Position numbers and translations under genes: made by a program. Below are positions 1 to 10,428 of a stretch of 64,000 bases of DNA, piece by piece. Under the pieces are notes generated by a model, which searched no databases, was not told the DNA's origin, and worked only from the letters and a program-made list of their open reading frames with translations. Each line of letters starts with the position of its first letter. Positions within the stretch are counted from its first letter, which is position 1. This DNA comes from Vibrio coralliilyticus (GTDB lineage: Bacteria > Pseudomonadota > Gammaproteobacteria > Enterobacterales > Vibrionaceae): positions 2,976,001-3,040,000 of the forward strand of contig NZ_CP024627.1 in the NCBI RefSeq assembly GCF_024449095.1, in the 5' to 3' direction.

Positions 1-892
1 TACCAAGGTTAGGCGTTTTAAGTAGCTCAACCTCAGTACGCTGTACAAGATCACCGATGTAGTGAATCGCTTCTGCTTTCAGACAGTTAGCAGAGCGAAC
101 TGTTAGTTCAAGATCGTCTACAGGACGCAGTAGGATCGGATCGAATTCTGGCTTCTCTTCCTTCTCCTCAGGTACACGTACATCGCGAAGATCTACGAAC
201 GCATCCAATTGCTCAGCTAGAATAGTAGCTGCGCGACGGATTGCTTCCTCAGGGTCTAGGGTACCGTTCGTTTCCATGTCGATAACAAGCTTGTCTAGGT
301 CTGTACGCTGCTCTACACGAGCCGCTTCTACAGAATAAGCAATTTTGTCTACTGGGCTGTACGTAGCGTCAACCAGTAGGCGACCAATTGGACGCTCATC
401 TTCTTCAGTATGGATACGAGCGGAAGCTGGAACATAACCACGACCACGTTCAACTTTGATACGCATTGCGATCTCAGCATTGTCATCAGTAAGGTGACAA
501 ATAACGTGTTCAGGGTTAGCGATCTCTACATCACCATCATGGGTGATGTCACCTGCAACCACAGGGCCCGAGCCTGATTTGTTCAAAGTAATGAACACTT
601 CATCTTTGCCTTCGGCAACACGTACAGCCAAACCTTTAAGGTTTAGTAGGATTTCAAGGATATCTTCTTGAACGCCTTCTTTTGTACTGTACTCATGAAG
701 TACGCCCTCAATTTCTACTTCTGTTACAGCACAACCTGGCATAGAAGATAGAAGAATACGGCGAAGTGCATTACCAAGAGTATGGCCAAAACCACGCTCT
801 AATGGCTCAAGAGTTACTTTTGCGTGAGTCGTGCTAACCTGTTCGATGTCAACAAGACGTGGCTTAAGAAATTCTGTTACAGAACCCTGCAT
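1..892 (-). CDS. rpoA: RNA polymerase alpha subunit, C-terminus cut by window edge
   Basis: The alpha subunit dimerises to start core RNA polymerase assembly, and its C-terminal domain binds UP elements and activators such as CRP. The visible part begins [20 protein letters not shown] at the ATG at 892-890 and runs about 297 codons; the family has about 330, so the last 30 or so residues lie outside. The N-terminal assembly domain (about 1-235) is complete. The acidic linker and first helices of the C-terminal domain (ending [10 protein letters not shown]) are present. It follows rpsD by 24 bases in the alpha operon; rplQ would be expected next. Identification is certain. Confidence 0.97.
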   Translation of the reverse strand, partial: MQGSVTEFLKPRLVDIEQVSTTHAKVTLEPLERGFGHTLGNALRRILLSSMPGCAVTEVEIEGVLHEYSTKEGVQEDILEILLNLKGLAVRVAEGKDEVFITLNKSGSGPVVAGDITHDGDVEIANPEHVICHLTDDNAEIAMRIKVERGRGYVPASARIHTEEDERPIGRLLVDATYSPVDKIAYSVEAARVEQRTDLDKLVIDMETNGTLDPEEAIRRAATILAEQLDAFVDLRDVRVPEEKEEKPEFDPILLRPVDDLELTVRSANCLKAEAIHYIGDLVQRTEVELLKTPNLG

Positions 893-916
893 TGTGTCCT
901 CTCTTTAGTTTAAACC

Positions 917-1537
917 TTACTTAGAGTAAAGCTCGACGATCAATTGTTCGTTGATGTCAGCAGATAGATCTGAACGCTCAGGCAAACGCTTGAACGTACC
1001 TTCCATCTTACCACCATCTACTTCAATCCAAGTTGGTTTTTCACGTTGTTCTGCAACTTCTAGAGCCGCTTTGATACGAGACTGCTGTTTAGCTTTCTCG
1101 CGAATTGAAACAACGTCGTTAGCCGCAACTTTGAAAGAAGGAACGTTTACAACTTTACCGTTAACTAGGATAGCTTTGTGGCTAACTAGCTGACGTGCTT
1201 CTGCGCGAGTTGCACCAAAGCCCATGCGGTAAACTACGTTATCAAGACGACCTTCAAGAAGCTGAAGTAGGTTTTCACCAGTGTTGCCTTTAAGGCGAGC
1301 TGCTTCTTTGTAGTAGTTACGGAATTGTTTTTCTAGAACGCCGTACATACGACGAACTTTTTGCTTCTCACGAAGCTGAACGCCATACTCAGATAGACGA
1401 CCGCGACGAGCGCCGTGTACACCTGGTGCGTTATCAATTTTACACTTGGTATCGATCGCGCGAACACCAGACTTAAGAAATAAGTCAGTGCCTTCACGAC
1501 GGCTAAGCTTCAGCTTAGGACCCAAATATCTTGCCAT
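917..1537 (-). CDS. rpsD: 30S ribosomal protein S4 (uS4)
   Basis: Primary 16S rRNA-binding protein that nucleates 30S assembly and, in enterobacteria, represses its own (alpha) operon by binding the mRNA leader before rpsM. The 206 residues match the family length. The start [18 protein letters not shown] is typical and lacks N-terminal zinc cysteines. The S4 RNA-binding domain lies around residues 96-160 ([12 protein letters not shown] onward). It sits between rpsK (27 bases upstream) and rpoA. Confidence 0.98.
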   Translation of the reverse strand: MARYLGPKLKLSRREGTDLFLKSGVRAIDTKCKIDNAPGVHGARRGRLSEYGVQLREKQKVRRMYGVLEKQFRNYYKEAARLKGNTGENLLQLLEGRLDNVVYRMGFGATRAEARQLVSHKAILVNGKVVNVPSFKVAANDVVSIREKAKQQSRIKAALEVAEQREKPTWIEVDGGKMEGTFKRLPERSDLSADINEQLIVELYSK

Positions 1538-1564
1538 GATCTTTCTCCAGTAATCTAAAAAACG

Positions 1565-1960
<396 letters not shown>

Positions 1961-1972
1961 CTACCTTCCCGA

Positions 1973-2329
1973 TTATTTTTTGATCGGCTTACGCGGACCC
2001 TTACGGGTGCGAGCATTGGTTTTAGTACGCTGTCCACGTAGTGGTAGACTGCGACGATGACGAAGACCACGGTAACAGCCAAGGTCCATAAGACGCTTGA
2101 TGTTCATTGATACTTCACGACGTAGATCACCTTCTACAGTGTACTTAGCTACACCATCACGCAGTTGATCGATCTGCTCTTCAGTTAGTTCACTGATCTT
2201 AACATTTTCAGCAATACCCACTTCAGCTAGGATAGCTTGAGAGCGAGTTTTACCAATACCGTAAATCGCTGTTAGAGCGATTACAGCATGCTTCTGATCA
2301 GGAATGTTAATGCCTGCTATACGGGCCAT
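1973..2329 (-). CDS. rpsM: 30S ribosomal protein S13 (uS13)
   Basis: Head protein of the 30S subunit that forms bridge B1 with L5 and touches P-site tRNA through its basic tail ([15 protein letters not shown]). It has 118 residues and begins [20 protein letters not shown]. First gene of the alpha operon, preceded by a GGAGTGAATA ribosome-binding site and a structured leader. In enterobacteria S4 acts at this start site. Confidence 0.98.
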   Translation of the reverse strand: MARIAGINIPDQKHAVIALTAIYGIGKTRSQAILAEVGIAENVKISELTEEQIDQLRDGVAKYTVEGDLRREVSMNIKRLMDLGCYRGLRHRRSLPLRGQRTKTNARTRKGPRKPIKK

Positions 2330-2421
2330 TATTCACTCCTAAGTGTTTCTATAAAAGAATTAGCCGCAGCAAAGCCCGTTATGGATACGCTGCGGAATAC
2401 TACTTCTTTTGCACGCAAAAG
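2330..2421 (-). promoter_or_regulatory. Alpha-operon leader, S4-binding type
   Basis: Read on the minus strand, the 92 bases before rpsM contain a short hairpin built on TTTTGC/GCAAAA (about 2406-2421) and then a 7-bp stem CCGCAGC/GCTGCGG (2395-2389 with 2370-2364). The GGAGTG ribosome-binding site follows. The order resembles the enterobacterial alpha-operon leader, which folds into a pseudoknot that S4 traps. The stems are seen directly; S4 binding is inferred from family knowledge. A covariance search with the Alpha_RBS model would settle it. Confidence 0.55.
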
Positions 2422-2452
2422 GTAGGCCGAGGAATATACTCGACGCTACCTT
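2419..2452 (-). terminator. Stem-loop between rpmJ and rpsM
   Basis: The minus strand carries AAGGTAG...CTACCTT enclosing an inner CGAG/CTCG helix, followed by only a few U residues (TTTTGC). It could be a weak terminator or processing site that sets alpha-operon expression apart from the spc operon. Read-through is likely because no strong promoter is evident just downstream. Confidence 0.4.
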
Positions 2453-2478
2453 ATATTTCAAGTAAAAATTTCTGCTAA

Positions 2479-2592
2479 TTAGCCTTGGCGCTGCTTGTGC
2501 TTTGGCTCACTGCAAATCACGCGAACAACACCGTTACGCTTGATAACTTTACAGTTACGGCAGATTTTTTTAACGGAAGCACGAACTTTCAT
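2479..2592 (-). CDS. rpmJ: 50S ribosomal protein L36 (bL36), zinc-binding form
   Basis: A 37-residue protein beginning [14 protein letters not shown]. It helps organise 23S rRNA domains near the peptidyl-transferase region. Zinc ligands C11, C14, C27 and H32 are all present, so this is the C+ form; many bacteria hold a zinc-free paralogue elsewhere for zinc starvation. It lies 27 bases after secY and closes the spc operon, as in other gammaproteobacteria. Confidence 0.96.
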
Positions 2593-2619
2593 TGCTAAAC
2601 TCCGTAAATGAAACCTGAG

Positions 2620-3954
2620 TTATCGGCCGTAGCCTTTCAGGTTTGCCTTTTTCAACACAGAATCATACTGTTGAGACATCAGATGAGTCTGTACCTGTGC
2701 CATAAAGTCCATGATGACAACTACTACGATAAGTAGAGATGTACCGCCGAAGTAGAAACGTACGTTCCACGCGACCATCATAAACTCCGGAATCAGACAG
2801 ATAAAGGTAATGTAAAGCGCACCAGCTAAGGTTAAACGCGTCATTACTTTATCAATATATTTCGCTGTCTGCTCACCTGGGCGGATGCCGGGTACGAATG
2901 CACCAGACTTCTTCAAGTTATCTGCTGTTTCACGCGGGTTGAATACCAACGCCGTGTAGAAGAAACAGAAGAAAATAATCGCTGCAGCATAAAGCATTAC
3001 ATACAGAGGTTGACCTGGGCTAAGAGCCAAAGACACGTCAGTTAACCAACCGAGCGCGCTGCTCTCACCATTTTGACCAAACCACTGCGCCAATGTTCCT
3101 GGGAACAAGATAATGCTTGACGCAAAGATTGCCGGAATAACACCTGCCATATTAATTTTAAGTGGCAAGTGAGTACTTTGTGCAGCAAATACTTTACGAC
3201 CTTGTTGACGCTTCGCGTAGTTAACAACGATTCGACGTTGACCACGCTCCATGAAAACAACGAAGTAAATTACTGCAAAAGCAAGTACAACAATCAACAG
3301 CAGAAGAAGTACATGCAATTCACCTTGACGCGCTTGCTCGATTGTTTGACCGATTGCTGAAGGCAATCCAGCAACAATACCTGCAAAAATCAGTAACGAA
3401 ATACCGTTACCAATACCACGCTCTGTAATTTGTTCACCTAACCACATTAAGAACATGGTGCCGGTTACTAAACTTACGGTAGCAATTAGCGTAAACATGG
3501 TTTGGTTGATAACAACCAGATTGTCGACCATGTTTGGTAAGCCAGTTGCAATACCAATAGCCTGGAATGTTGCAAGTACAAGCGTGCCGTAGCGTGTATA
3601 TTGGCTGATCTTACGACGGCCTGCTTCACCCTCTTTTTTGAGTTCAGCTAACGCTGGATGAACTACAGTTAGCAGTTGGACAACAATCGATGCCGAAATA
3701 TACGGCATGATACCCAACGCTAATATAGATGCACGCTCAAGAGCACCACCGGAGAACATGTTAAACATTTCAACGATGGTACCTTTTTGCTGTTCGAACA
3801 AATCGGCAAGTACAGCTGCGTCAATACCAGGAATCGGCACAAAAGAGCCTGCTCGGAATACTAAAAGTGCACCAATTACGAATAACAAGCGCGACTTTAG
3901 TTCACTTAAGCCGCTCTGAGCACTACGAAAATCTTGTCCTGGTTTCTTAGCCAT
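2620..3954 (-). CDS. secY: Preprotein translocase subunit SecY
   Basis: Central channel of the Sec translocon; with SecE and SecG it moves unfolded proteins across or into the inner membrane, driven by SecA or the ribosome. The 444 residues and ten predicted membrane segments fit the family. The N-terminus ([20 protein letters not shown]) leads into TM1. The plug/TM2 segment with [13 protein letters not shown] and the cytoplasmic loop [19 protein letters not shown], which docks SecA and the ribosome, are conserved. It follows rplO by 20 bases in the spc operon. Confidence 0.98.
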   Translation of the reverse strand: MAKKPGQDFRSAQSGLSELKSRLLFVIGALLVFRAGSFVPIPGIDAAVLADLFEQQKGTIVEMFNMFSGGALERASILALGIMPYISASIVVQLLTVVHPALAELKKEGEAGRRKISQYTRYGTLVLATFQAIGIATGLPNMVDNLVVINQTMFTLIATVSLVTGTMFLMWLGEQITERGIGNGISLLIFAGIVAGLPSAIGQTIEQARQGELHVLLLLLIVVLAFAVIYFVVFMERGQRRIVVNYAKRQQGRKVFAAQSTHLPLKINMAGVIPAIFASSIILFPGTLAQWFGQNGESSALGWLTDVSLALSPGQPLYVMLYAAAIIFFCFFYTALVFNPRETADNLKKSGAFVPGIRPGEQTAKYIDKVMTRLTLAGALYITFICLIPEFMMVAWNVRFYFGGTSLLIVVVVIMDFMAQVQTHLMSQQYDSVLKKANLKGYGR

Positions 3955-3974
3955 CTGTACCTCGTTCCTCGAGA

Positions 3975-4409
3975 TTATTCCTCGATTTTACCGCCTGCAG
4001 CTTCGATTGCAGCTTTAGCGCCTTTAGTCACACGTAGACCTTTAACAGTCACTGCTTTGTTAATTTCACCAGATAGAACAACTTTTACAAATTCGATGTT
4101 CTTAGTGATAACGTTAGCAGCTTTAAGGCTGTTTAGGTCAACGACGTCACCAGTAACTTTCGCTAGCTCAGCTAGACGAACTTCAGCAGACACTAGGCTC
4201 TTACGAGAAGTGAAACCGAATTTTGGTAGACGTTGTTTCAGAGGCATTTGACCGCCTTCGAAACCTGGACGAACTGAACCGCCAGAACGTGACTTTTGAC
4301 CTTTGTGGCCACGACCACCGGTTTTACCAAGGCCAGAACCGATACCACGACCTACGCGCTTCGCAGAAGGCTTAGAACCCGCAGCCGGTGATAGAGTATT
4401 CAAACGCAT
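3975..4409 (-). CDS. rplO: 50S ribosomal protein L15 (uL15)
   Basis: Late-assembly large-subunit protein. Its Gly/Arg-rich N-terminal extension ([20 protein letters not shown]) threads into 23S rRNA. Length is 144 residues, as in E. coli. It lies 5 bases from rpmD and upstream of secY in the spc operon. Confidence 0.98.
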   Translation of the reverse strand: MRLNTLSPAAGSKPSAKRVGRGIGSGLGKTGGRGHKGQKSRSGGSVRPGFEGGQMPLKQRLPKFGFTSRKSLVSAEVRLAELAKVTGDVVDLNSLKAANVITKNIEFVKVVLSGEINKAVTVKGLRVTKGAKAAIEAAGGKIEE

Positions 4410-4414
4410 TCTGA

Positions 4415-4591
4415 TTACTCCTCAACTTTAACCATGTAGAAAACCTTGTTGATCATGCCGCGTACACACGGAGTATCTTCAAGTTCTACAGTATGGTTGA
4501 TTTTACGAAGGCCTAGCCCCTTTAAACACGCTTTGTGCTTAGGTAGACGACCGATTGAGCTTTTAGTTTGAGTAACTTTAATAGTTGCCAT
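4415..4591 (-). CDS. rpmD: 50S ribosomal protein L30 (uL30)
   Basis: A 58-residue protein starting [20 protein letters not shown]. An in-frame start nine codons upstream would run into the end of rpsE, and the family length favours the inner ATG at 4591-4589. It lies on the large-subunit surface near 5S rRNA. The gene begins 7 bases after the rpsE stop. Confidence 0.97.
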   Translation of the reverse strand: MATIKVTQTKSSIGRLPKHKACLKGLGLRKINHTVELEDTPCVRGMINKVFYMVKVEE

Positions 4592-4598
4592 GGTGTTC

Positions 4599-5102
4599 TT
4601 ACTCCGAAATAGATTCAACAGTTAGACCACGTTTAGCAGCAACCATTTCTGGCGACTTCATGCTACCTAGTGCATCGATCGTTGCACGAACGATGTTGAT
4701 AGGGTTCGTAGAACCGTATGCTTTAGATAGTACGTTGTGTACACCTGCTACTTCTAGTACTGCACGCATCGCACCACCTGCGATTACACCCGTACCTTCA
4801 GCAGCTGGCTGCATGTAAACTTTAGAGCCCGAATGACGACCTTTCACCGGGTGGTGAAGAGTACCTTCGTTTAGAGCGATCGTAGTCATATTACGACGCG
4901 CTTTTTCCATTGCTTTTTGGATCGCTGCAGGTACTTCACGTGCTTTGCCGTAACCGAAACCTACACGACCGTTACCGTCACCAACTACAGTTAGTGCAGT
5001 AAAGCTCATGATTCGACCACCTTTAACCGTTTTTGAAACACGGTTAACTGCGATTAGCTTTTCTTGCAAATCATTCGCTTGAACTTGTTGTTCTTTAGCC
5101 AT
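4599..5102 (-). CDS. rpsE: 30S ribosomal protein S5 (uS5)
   Basis: Small-subunit protein at the mRNA entry channel that affects decoding accuracy; spectinomycin-resistance substitutions map to its N-terminal loop. It has 167 residues. The double-stranded RNA-binding-like domain includes [20 protein letters not shown] (about residues 27-46), with [14 protein letters not shown] in the C-terminal domain. Spc-operon position between rplR and rpmD. Confidence 0.98.
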   Translation of the reverse strand: MAKEQQVQANDLQEKLIAVNRVSKTVKGGRIMSFTALTVVGDGNGRVGFGYGKAREVPAAIQKAMEKARRNMTTIALNEGTLHHPVKGRHSGSKVYMQPAAEGTGVIAGGAMRAVLEVAGVHNVLSKAYGSTNPINIVRATIDALGSMKSPEMVAAKRGLTVESISE

Positions 5103-5116
5103 CTTCCAACCCTACC

Positions 5117-5470
5117 TTAGAATTTCAGACCAGCTTCGCGAGCAGATTCTGCTAGCGCCGCCACTCGACCGTGGTATTGGAAACCAGAACGATCAAATGC
5201 AACTGAATCAACGCCTTTTTCAAGAGCGCGTTCTGCAACAGCTTTACCTACTGCTTTAGCTGCATCGATGTTACCAGTGTTCTTAATTTGCTCACGGATC
5301 GCTTTTTCTACAGTAGAAGCTGCTGCGATAACCTCAGAGCCGTTTGATGCGATAACCTGAGCGTACACGTGACGAGGAGTACGGTGTACTACTAGGCGAG
5401 TTGCACCCAGTTCTGCAATCTTACGACGTGCGCGTGTAGCACGACGGATGCGAGATGCTTTCTTATCCAT
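5117..5470 (-). CDS. rplR: 50S ribosomal protein L18 (uL18)
   Basis: One of the 5S rRNA-binding proteins of the central protuberance, with L5 and L25. It has 117 residues and an Arg/Lys-rich N-terminus ([15 protein letters not shown]). It ends [25 protein letters not shown], as in E. coli. It follows rplF by 9 bases. Confidence 0.98.
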   Translation of the reverse strand: MDKKASRIRRATRARRKIAELGATRLVVHRTPRHVYAQVIASNGSEVIAAASTVEKAIREQIKNTGNIDAAKAVGKAVAERALEKGVDSVAFDRSGFQYHGRVAALAESAREAGLKF

Positions 5471-5479
5471 AGTGTTACC

Positions 5480-6013
5480 TTACTTCTTCTTAGCTTCTTT
5501 AGTACGCACATTTTCATCTGCGTAACGAACACCTTTACCTTTATAAGGCTCAGGCTCACGGTAAGAACGAATGTCAGCCGCAACCTGACCAACAAGTTGT
5601 TTGTCACAACCAGTGATCACGATTTCAGTTTGGCTTGGACACTCAGCTTTAATACCCGCTGGCAATTCATGCTCAACTGGGTGAGAGAAGCCAAGAGTTA
5701 GGCCTACAGCGTTGCCTTTGATAGCAGCACGGTAACCAACACCCTTAAGAGTTAGCTTCTTAGTAAAGCCTTCAGTAACGCCAACAACCATGTTGTTAAC
5801 TAGAGCGCGAGCAGTACCTGCTTGTGCCCATGCGTTAGCAACACCTTCGCGTGGACCGAAAGTAAGATTGTTTTCTTCCTGAGCAACAACTACCGCATCG
5901 TTAAGAACGCGAGATAGTTCGCCTTTAGCACCTTTTACAGTGATTTCTTGGCCGTTTAGTTTCACCTCTACGCCAGCTGGAATAGCGACAGGTGCTTTAG
6001 CAACACGAGACAT
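5480..6013 (-). CDS. rplF: 50S ribosomal protein L6 (uL6)
   Basis: Large-subunit protein near the sarcin-ricin loop and factor-binding site. It has 177 residues made of two similar RNA-binding domains. The second contains the signature [14 protein letters not shown] near residues 153-166. The N-terminus [20 protein letters not shown] is typical. Position between rpsH and rplR is canonical. Confidence 0.98.
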   Translation of the reverse strand: MSRVAKAPVAIPAGVEVKLNGQEITVKGAKGELSRVLNDAVVVAQEENNLTFGPREGVANAWAQAGTARALVNNMVVGVTEGFTKKLTLKGVGYRAAIKGNAVGLTLGFSHPVEHELPAGIKAECPSQTEIVITGCDKQLVGQVAADIRSYREPEPYKGKGVRYADENVRTKEAKKK

Positions 6014-6025
6014 AGTCTACTCCTA

Positions 6026-6418
6026 TTAAGCTACGTAGCAGATGATTTCACCACCAAGACCTGCTTTACGTGCAGCGCGGTCTGACATAAGACCCTTGGA
6101 AGTTGAAACGATAGCAACACCAAGACCACCCATTACAGAAGGAAGCTCATCTTTCTTCTTGTAAACACGTAGACCTGGACGAGAAACACGTTTAAGTTGC
6201 TCGATTACTGGTTTAGCTTGGAAGTACTTAAGTGTAACTTCTAGCTCAGGTTTAGCTTCGCCTTCTACAGCGAAATCAGTGATGTAACCTTCAGCTTTTA
6301 GTAGTGCAGCAATTGCAACTTTAAGCTTTGAAGAAGGCATTTTAACAGCAACTTTGTTTGCTGCCTGACCGTTACGAACGCGGGTCAGCATATCCGAAAT
6401 CGGATCTTGCATGCTCAT
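6026..6418 (-). CDS. rpsH: 30S ribosomal protein S8 (uS8)
   Basis: Primary 16S rRNA binder and, in E. coli, the translational repressor of the spc operon, acting on mRNA near the rplX-rplE junction. The 130 residues start [20 protein letters not shown]. The conserved C-terminal [20 protein letters not shown] is present. ATG-Ser-ATG gives two nearby starts; the first matches E. coli. Confidence 0.98.
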   Translation of the reverse strand: MSMQDPISDMLTRVRNGQAANKVAVKMPSSKLKVAIAALLKAEGYITDFAVEGEAKPELEVTLKYFQAKPVIEQLKRVSRPGLRVYKKKDELPSVMGGLGVAIVSTSKGLMSDRAARKAGLGGEIICYVA

Positions 6419-6447
6419 ATGATTTACTCCAAATGATTAAGTGGCAA

Positions 6448-6753
6448 TTACCAGCTAGCCTTACGAAGTCCAGGAATCTCGCCTTTCATGCAAGCTTCAC
6501 GAACTTTGATACGGCTTAGACCGAACTTACGTAGGTAACCGTGTGGACGACCAGTTTGGTTACAACGGTTGCGCTGACGTGATGCACTTGAATCACGTGG
6601 AAGAGATTGCAATTTAAGAACTGCGTTCCAACGATCTTCTTCAGATGCGTTTACATCGCTGATGATAGCTTTAAGCGCAGCGCGCTTTTCAGCGAACTTA
6701 GCTACTAGCTTCGCACGTTTTGCTTCACGTGCTTTCATTGAATTTTTAGCCAT
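6448..6753 (-). CDS. rpsN: 30S ribosomal protein S14 (uS14), zinc-free long form
   Basis: Head protein of the 30S subunit. At 101 residues it is the long form without the paired CxxC zinc ribbon, so it is the C- variant normal for gammaproteobacteria. The C-terminal part with [20 protein letters not shown] is conserved. It lies between rplE and rpsH. Confidence 0.98.
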   Translation of the reverse strand: MAKNSMKAREAKRAKLVAKFAEKRAALKAIISDVNASEEDRWNAVLKLQSLPRDSSASRQRNRCNQTGRPHGYLRKFGLSRIKVREACMKGEIPGLRKASW

Positions 6754-6770
6754 AACAGTAACCCTTCACC

Positions 6771-7310
6771 TTACTTACGGAATGGGAAGTTAAAGGCAGC
6801 CAGCAGAGCACGGCCTTCCTCATCAGTACCAGCAGACGTCGTAATAGTGATGTCTAGACCGCGTACTCGATCAACTTTATCAAAGTCGATTTCCGGGAAG
6901 ATGATTTGCTCGCGAACGCCCATGCTGTAGTTACCGCGTCCGTCAAAAGACTTAGCGCTAACACCACGGAAGTCACGTACACGTGGAAGAGCGATGTTAA
7001 TTAAACGCTCAAGAAAATCCCACATACGTTCGCCACGCAAGGTTACTTTACAACCGATAGGGTAGCCTTCGCGGATTTTGAAACCTGCAACAGATTTACG
7101 CGCTTTAGTGATAAGTGGCTTTTGACCAGAGATCGTTGCCATATCAGCAGCTGCGTTTTCTAGCAGTTTCTTATCGTTGATTGCTTCACCAACACCCATG
7201 TTTAGGGTGATTTTCTCGATTCTAGGGACTTGCATGACGCTTGTGTAGCTGAACTCTTTGGTCAGTTCAGCGACTACAGACGACTTGTAGTAATCATGCA
7301 GTTTCGCCAT
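6771..7310 (-). CDS. rplE: 50S ribosomal protein L5 (uL5)
   Basis: Central-protuberance protein that binds 5S rRNA and P-site tRNA and forms bridge B1b with S13. It has 179 residues and starts [20 protein letters not shown]. The conserved [15 protein letters not shown] and [19 protein letters not shown] segments are present. It follows rplX by 23 bases. S8 repression of the spc operon acts near this start in E. coli. Confidence 0.98.
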   Translation of the reverse strand: MAKLHDYYKSSVVAELTKEFSYTSVMQVPRIEKITLNMGVGEAINDKKLLENAAADMATISGQKPLITKARKSVAGFKIREGYPIGCKVTLRGERMWDFLERLINIALPRVRDFRGVSAKSFDGRGNYSMGVREQIIFPEIDFDKVDRVRGLDITITTSAGTDEEGRALLAAFNFPFRK

Positions 7311-7333
7311 AGTAGAACTCCAAATTACTTCTA

Positions 7334-7651
7334 TTAGTTAGAAACGATTTCGTTGTTAGATTTAAAGAAACGTACTTTCTTACCATCTTCAAAACGGAAA
7401 CCGATACGGTCAGCTTTACCAGTAGCTGAGTTAAAGATTGCAACGTTAGAAGCATCAATAGCTGCTTCTTGCTCAACGATGCCACCTTGTTGACCTAGAG
7501 CCGGAACCGGCTTTTGGTGCTTCTTAACAAGGTTGATACCTTCAACAATAACTTTACCAGTTGCTAGAACCTTAGTTACTTTACCTTTCTTGCCTTTGTC
7601 TTTACCAGCAAGAACGATTACTTCGTCGTTACGACGGATTTTAGCTGCCAT
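7334..7651 (-). CDS. rplX: 50S ribosomal protein L24 (uL24)
   Basis: Assembly-initiator protein that binds the 5' end of 23S rRNA. The 105 residues carry the KOW motif ([20 protein letters not shown], about residues 6-25). It lies 13 bases downstream of rplN in the spc operon. Confidence 0.98.
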   Translation of the reverse strand: MAAKIRRNDEVIVLAGKDKGKKGKVTKVLATGKVIVEGINLVKKHQKPVPALGQQGGIVEQEAAIDASNVAIFNSATGKADRIGFRFEDGKKVRFFKSNNEIVSN

Positions 7652-7664
7652 TTCTACGTGCTCC

Positions 7665-8036
7665 TTACAGAACTTCTGGAGCCAGTGAAACGATCTTCAT
7701 GAACTTATCGCCACGAAGTTCACGCGTCACAGGGCCAAAGATACGTGTACCGATTGGTTGCTCAGTGTTGTCGTTCAACAATACGCAAGCATTACGGTCG
7801 AAGCGAATGACAGAACCGTCTGGACGACGTACGCCTTTACGGGTGCGCACTACTACCGCCTTCAGAACGTCACCTTTCTTAACTTTACCGCGAGGAATTG
7901 CTTCCTTAACAGTAACTTTGATGACGTCACCGATATGTGCATAACGGCGGTGTGAGCCACCCAGGACCTTAATACACATTACCTTGCGCGCGCCAGAGTT
8001 ATCAGCTGCGTCAAGTGTACTTTGCATTTGGATCAT
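7665..8036 (-). CDS. rplN: 50S ribosomal protein L14 (uL14)
   Basis: Large-subunit interface protein that forms bridges B5 and B8 with 16S rRNA. It has 123 residues and starts [20 protein letters not shown]. First gene of the spc operon; an upstream gap of 164 bases holds a terminator and a likely promoter. The ribosome-binding site GGAG sits 7-8 bases before the ATG. Confidence 0.98.
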   Translation of the reverse strand: MIQMQSTLDAADNSGARKVMCIKVLGGSHRRYAHIGDVIKVTVKEAIPRGKVKKGDVLKAVVVRTRKGVRRPDGSVIRFDRNACVLLNDNTEQPIGTRIFGPVTRELRGDKFMKIVSLAPEVL

Positions 8037-8107
8037 TGTTAGTGCTCCGCTAAATATTAATAACTAGACCCATCACGGGTCGGGCTGCCTCTTTAAAAGG
8101 GACGCGA

Positions 8108-8116
8108 ATTGTACCA
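8108..8116 (-). promoter_or_regulatory. Candidate spc-operon promoter, extended -10
   Basis: The minus strand reads TGGTACAAT, an extended -10 element (TGnTATAAT type), about 70 bases before the rplN start and just after the rpsQ terminator. A TTGACT further upstream is too far (22 bases) to be an ideal -35. A promoter is expected here because the spc operon has its own promoter in E. coli. Confidence 0.45.
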
Positions 8117-8138
8117 CCCTTTTCTGTGATTGGGTAGT

Positions 8139-8175
8139 CAAAAAATAAACGGCCCCAAAATAATTTTGGAGCCGT
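8139..8175 (-). terminator. Terminator after rpsQ (end of S10 operon)
   Basis: On the minus strand ACGGCTCC-AAAATTATTTT-GGGGCCGT forms a stem of 8 bp (one G-U) that can extend through the A/T stretch. It is followed by TTTATTTTTT. It lies 25 bases beyond the rpsQ stop, separating the S10 and spc operons. Confidence 0.85.
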
Positions 8176-8200
8176 TTTTTTGTTTATAGAATAGTGAAGA

Positions 8201-8455
8201 TTAGATCTTCGCCTTTTCTACAACTTTAACCAAAGTCCAAGACTTAGTCTTAGACAGTGGACGACATTCACGAATCTCAACAGTATCGCCTAGGCCACAC
8301 TCGTTGTTCTCGTCATGTGCGTGAACTTTAGTCGTGCGCTTTACGAACTTGCCGTAAATTGGGTGTTTAACCATGCGCTCGATAGCAACAGTGATAGACT
8401 TGTCAGCCTTGTTGCTAACTACACGACCAAATGAAGTACGAATTTTGTCGCTCAT
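8201..8455 (-). CDS. rpsQ: 30S ribosomal protein S17 (uS17)
   Basis: Primary 16S rRNA-binding OB-fold protein. It has 84 residues and begins [20 protein letters not shown]. The conserved [20 protein letters not shown] is present. Its ATG shares one base with the rpmC stop, which suggests translational coupling. Last gene of the S10 operon. Confidence 0.98.
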   Translation of the reverse strand: MSDKIRTSFGRVVSNKADKSITVAIERMVKHPIYGKFVKRTTKVHAHDENNECGLGDTVEIRECRPLSKTKSWTLVKVVEKAKI

Positions 8456-8646
8456 TATGCGCCTGCCTTCTCAGTCAATACGGTTTTCACACGTGCGATA
8501 TCACGACGTACAGCTTTCAGAGTATGAGTTTGCTGTAGCTGACCAGTTGCAGCTTGCATGCGCAAGTTGAACTGTTCGCGTAGCAAATTCAATAGCTCAG
8601 CGTTAAGCTCTTCAACGCTTTTTTCGCGTAGATCTTGTGCTTTCAT
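8455..8646 (-). CDS. rpmC: 50S ribosomal protein L29 (uL29)
   Basis: A 63-residue helical protein at the peptide exit tunnel, close to the docking site for trigger factor and SRP. The start is the ATG at 8646-8644 ([10 protein letters not shown]). A GTG one codon upstream is possible, but the ATG overlaps the rplP TGA stop by one base and matches E. coli. Confidence 0.97.
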   Translation of the reverse strand: MKAQDLREKSVEELNAELLNLLREQFNLRMQAATGQLQQTHTLKAVRRDIARVKTVLTEKAGA

Positions 8647-9056
8647 CACATCACCTGCTTAGTTACAAACGTAGTTTTGAATGGCAGTTTACGCGCCGCT
8701 AGACGAAACGCTTCACGAGCCAATTCTTCAGGTACACCACCCATTTCGTACATAACCTTACCAGGTTGGATTTGGGCTACCCAGTACTCAACGTTACCTT
8801 TACCCTTACCTTGACGAACTTCAAGTGGTTTTTCTGTGATAGGTTTGTCTGGGAACACACGGATCCAGATTTTACCTTGACGCTTAACGTGACGTGTCAT
8901 TGCACGACGTGCCGCTTCGATTTGACGAGCAGTTAGACGGCCACGGCCAGTTGCTTTAAGACCGAATTCGCCGAAGCTTACATCAGTACCTTTAGCTAGA
9001 CCACGGTTACGACCAGTCTGAACCTTACGGAACTTAGTACGTTTAGGTTGTAGCAT
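8646..9056 (-). CDS. rplP: 50S ribosomal protein L16 (uL16)
   Basis: Late-assembly protein that positions A-site tRNA near the peptidyl-transferase centre. The 136 residues start [20 protein letters not shown]. The loop [21 protein letters not shown] includes the Arg/Gly-rich tip region of the family. It lies 11 bases after rpsC. Confidence 0.98.
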   Translation of the reverse strand: MLQPKRTKFRKVQTGRNRGLAKGTDVSFGEFGLKATGRGRLTARQIEAARRAMTRHVKRQGKIWIRVFPDKPITEKPLEVRQGKGKGNVEYWVAQIQPGKVMYEMGGVPEELAREAFRLAARKLPFKTTFVTKQVM

Positions 9057-9067
9057 CTGTCGACTCC

Positions 9068-9766
9068 TTACTTACGGCCTTTGCGCTGCTTCTTAGGCTT
9101 GTCGCCTTTAGGCTCTACAGCGTTAACTGCTGGCATACCGCCTAGGATCTCACCTTTGAAGATCCAAACTTTAATGCCGATTACACCGTATTGAGTGTGA
9201 GCCGAAGAAGTTGCGTAATCAATGTCAGCACGTAGAGTGTGTAGAGGTACACGACCTTCACGGTACCACTCAGAACGTGCAATTTCAGCGCCGCCTAGAC
9301 GACCGCTTACTTCTACTTTGATGCCTTTAGCACCTAGACGCATTGCGTTTTGTACCGCGCGCTTCATAGCACGACGGAACATAACACGACGCTCTAGTTG
9401 AGACGCGATGCTGTCACCAACAAGTTGCGCATCTAGTTCAGGCTTACGTACTTCAGCGATGTTAATTTGCGCTGGTACACCTGCAATTTTAGCTACTGCT
9501 GCGCGTAGCTTCTCAACGTCTTCACCTTTCTTACCGATAACAACGCCTGGACGAGCAGTGTGAATAGTCACACGGATGCTCTTAGCAGGACGCTCGATAA
9601 CGATGCGTGATAGAGACGCTTTTTTCAGTTCACTTGTAAGGAACTGACGTACCTTGAAGTCGCCGTCTAGGTTGTCAGCGAAATCTTTGGTGTTAGCAAA
9701 CCATGTAGCATTCCAAGGCTTAACGATGCCAAGACGAATACCATTTGGATGTACTTTCTGACCCAT
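9068..9766 (-). CDS. rpsC: 30S ribosomal protein S3 (uS3)
   Basis: Head protein at the mRNA entry pore that takes part in mRNA unwinding with S4 and S5. It has 232 residues: an N-terminal domain, a KH domain with the signature [14 protein letters not shown] (about 75-88), and a basic C-terminal tail [14 protein letters not shown]. It follows rplV by 19 bases. Confidence 0.98.
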   Translation of the reverse strand: MGQKVHPNGIRLGIVKPWNATWFANTKDFADNLDGDFKVRQFLTSELKKASLSRIVIERPAKSIRVTIHTARPGVVIGKKGEDVEKLRAAVAKIAGVPAQINIAEVRKPELDAQLVGDSIASQLERRVMFRRAMKRAVQNAMRLGAKGIKVEVSGRLGGAEIARSEWYREGRVPLHTLRADIDYATSSAHTQYGVIGIKVWIFKGEILGGMPAVNAVEPKGDKPKKQRKGRK

Positions 9767-9785
9767 TGCTTACTCTCCTAGTCTC

Positions 9786-10118
9786 TTAGCGATCTGCTAC
9801 AACAACAGTGATGTGGCTTGAACGCTTCAAGATACGATCCGCACGACCTTTAGCACGAGGCATAATACGCTTCATGATAGGGCCTTCATCTACGAAGATC
9901 TTTGCGACACTTAGATCGTCAATATCTGCACCTTCGTTGTGCTCCGCGTTCGCGATAGCTGACTCAAGAACTTTCTTAACTAGGTCAGCAGCTTTTTTGT
10001 TGCTGAAAGTTAGGATTTCTAGAGCTTGGTCAACTGATTTACCACGGATTTGATCCGCAACTAAGCGAGCTTTCTGAGGCGAAATGCGAGCAAAGTTATG
10101 TTTAGCTAGTGCTTCCAT
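9786..10118 (-). CDS. rplV: 50S ribosomal protein L22 (uL22)
   Basis: Contacts all 23S rRNA domains; its beta-hairpin lines the exit tunnel constriction where macrolides bind. The 110-residue form starts at the second of two adjacent Met codons ([20 protein letters not shown]), as in E. coli. The hairpin sequence [16 protein letters not shown] lies at about 81-96. It follows rpsS by 10 bases. Confidence 0.97.
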   Translation of the reverse strand: MEALAKHNFARISPQKARLVADQIRGKSVDQALEILTFSNKKAADLVKKVLESAIANAEHNEGADIDDLSVAKIFVDEGPIMKRIMPRAKGRADRILKRSSHITVVVADR

Positions 10119-10128
10119 CATCTACTCC

Positions 10129-10407
10129 TTAACGCTTCTTAGCTTTCTTATCCACGACGTGGCCGCGGTAAGTACGAGTTGGTGCAAATTCACCCAGTTT
10201 GTGACCGATCATTTCTTCGGTAACGAAAACTGGTACGTGCTGACGACCATTATGGACAGCGATGGTCAAACCGATCATCGTAGGGATGATCATTGAACGA
10301 CGGGACCAAGTCTTAATAGGCTTTTTGTCTCCGCTTTCCACCGCTTTCTCTACCTTCTTCAGCAAGTGTAGGTCAATAAATGGACCTTTCTTGAGAGAAC
10401 GTGGCAT
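10129..10407 (-). CDS. rpsS: 30S ribosomal protein S19 (uS19)
   Basis: Head protein that contacts the A-site finger and forms bridge B1a. It has 92 residues and begins [20 protein letters not shown]. The signature [18 protein letters not shown] lies near 65-82. S10-operon position between rplB and rplV. Confidence 0.98.
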   Translation of the reverse strand: MPRSLKKGPFIDLHLLKKVEKAVESGDKKPIKTWSRRSMIIPTMIGLTIAVHNGRQHVPVFVTEEMIGHKLGEFAPTRTYRGHVVDKKAKKR

Positions 10408-10428
10408 GGCGATTCCTCTTTATATAGA

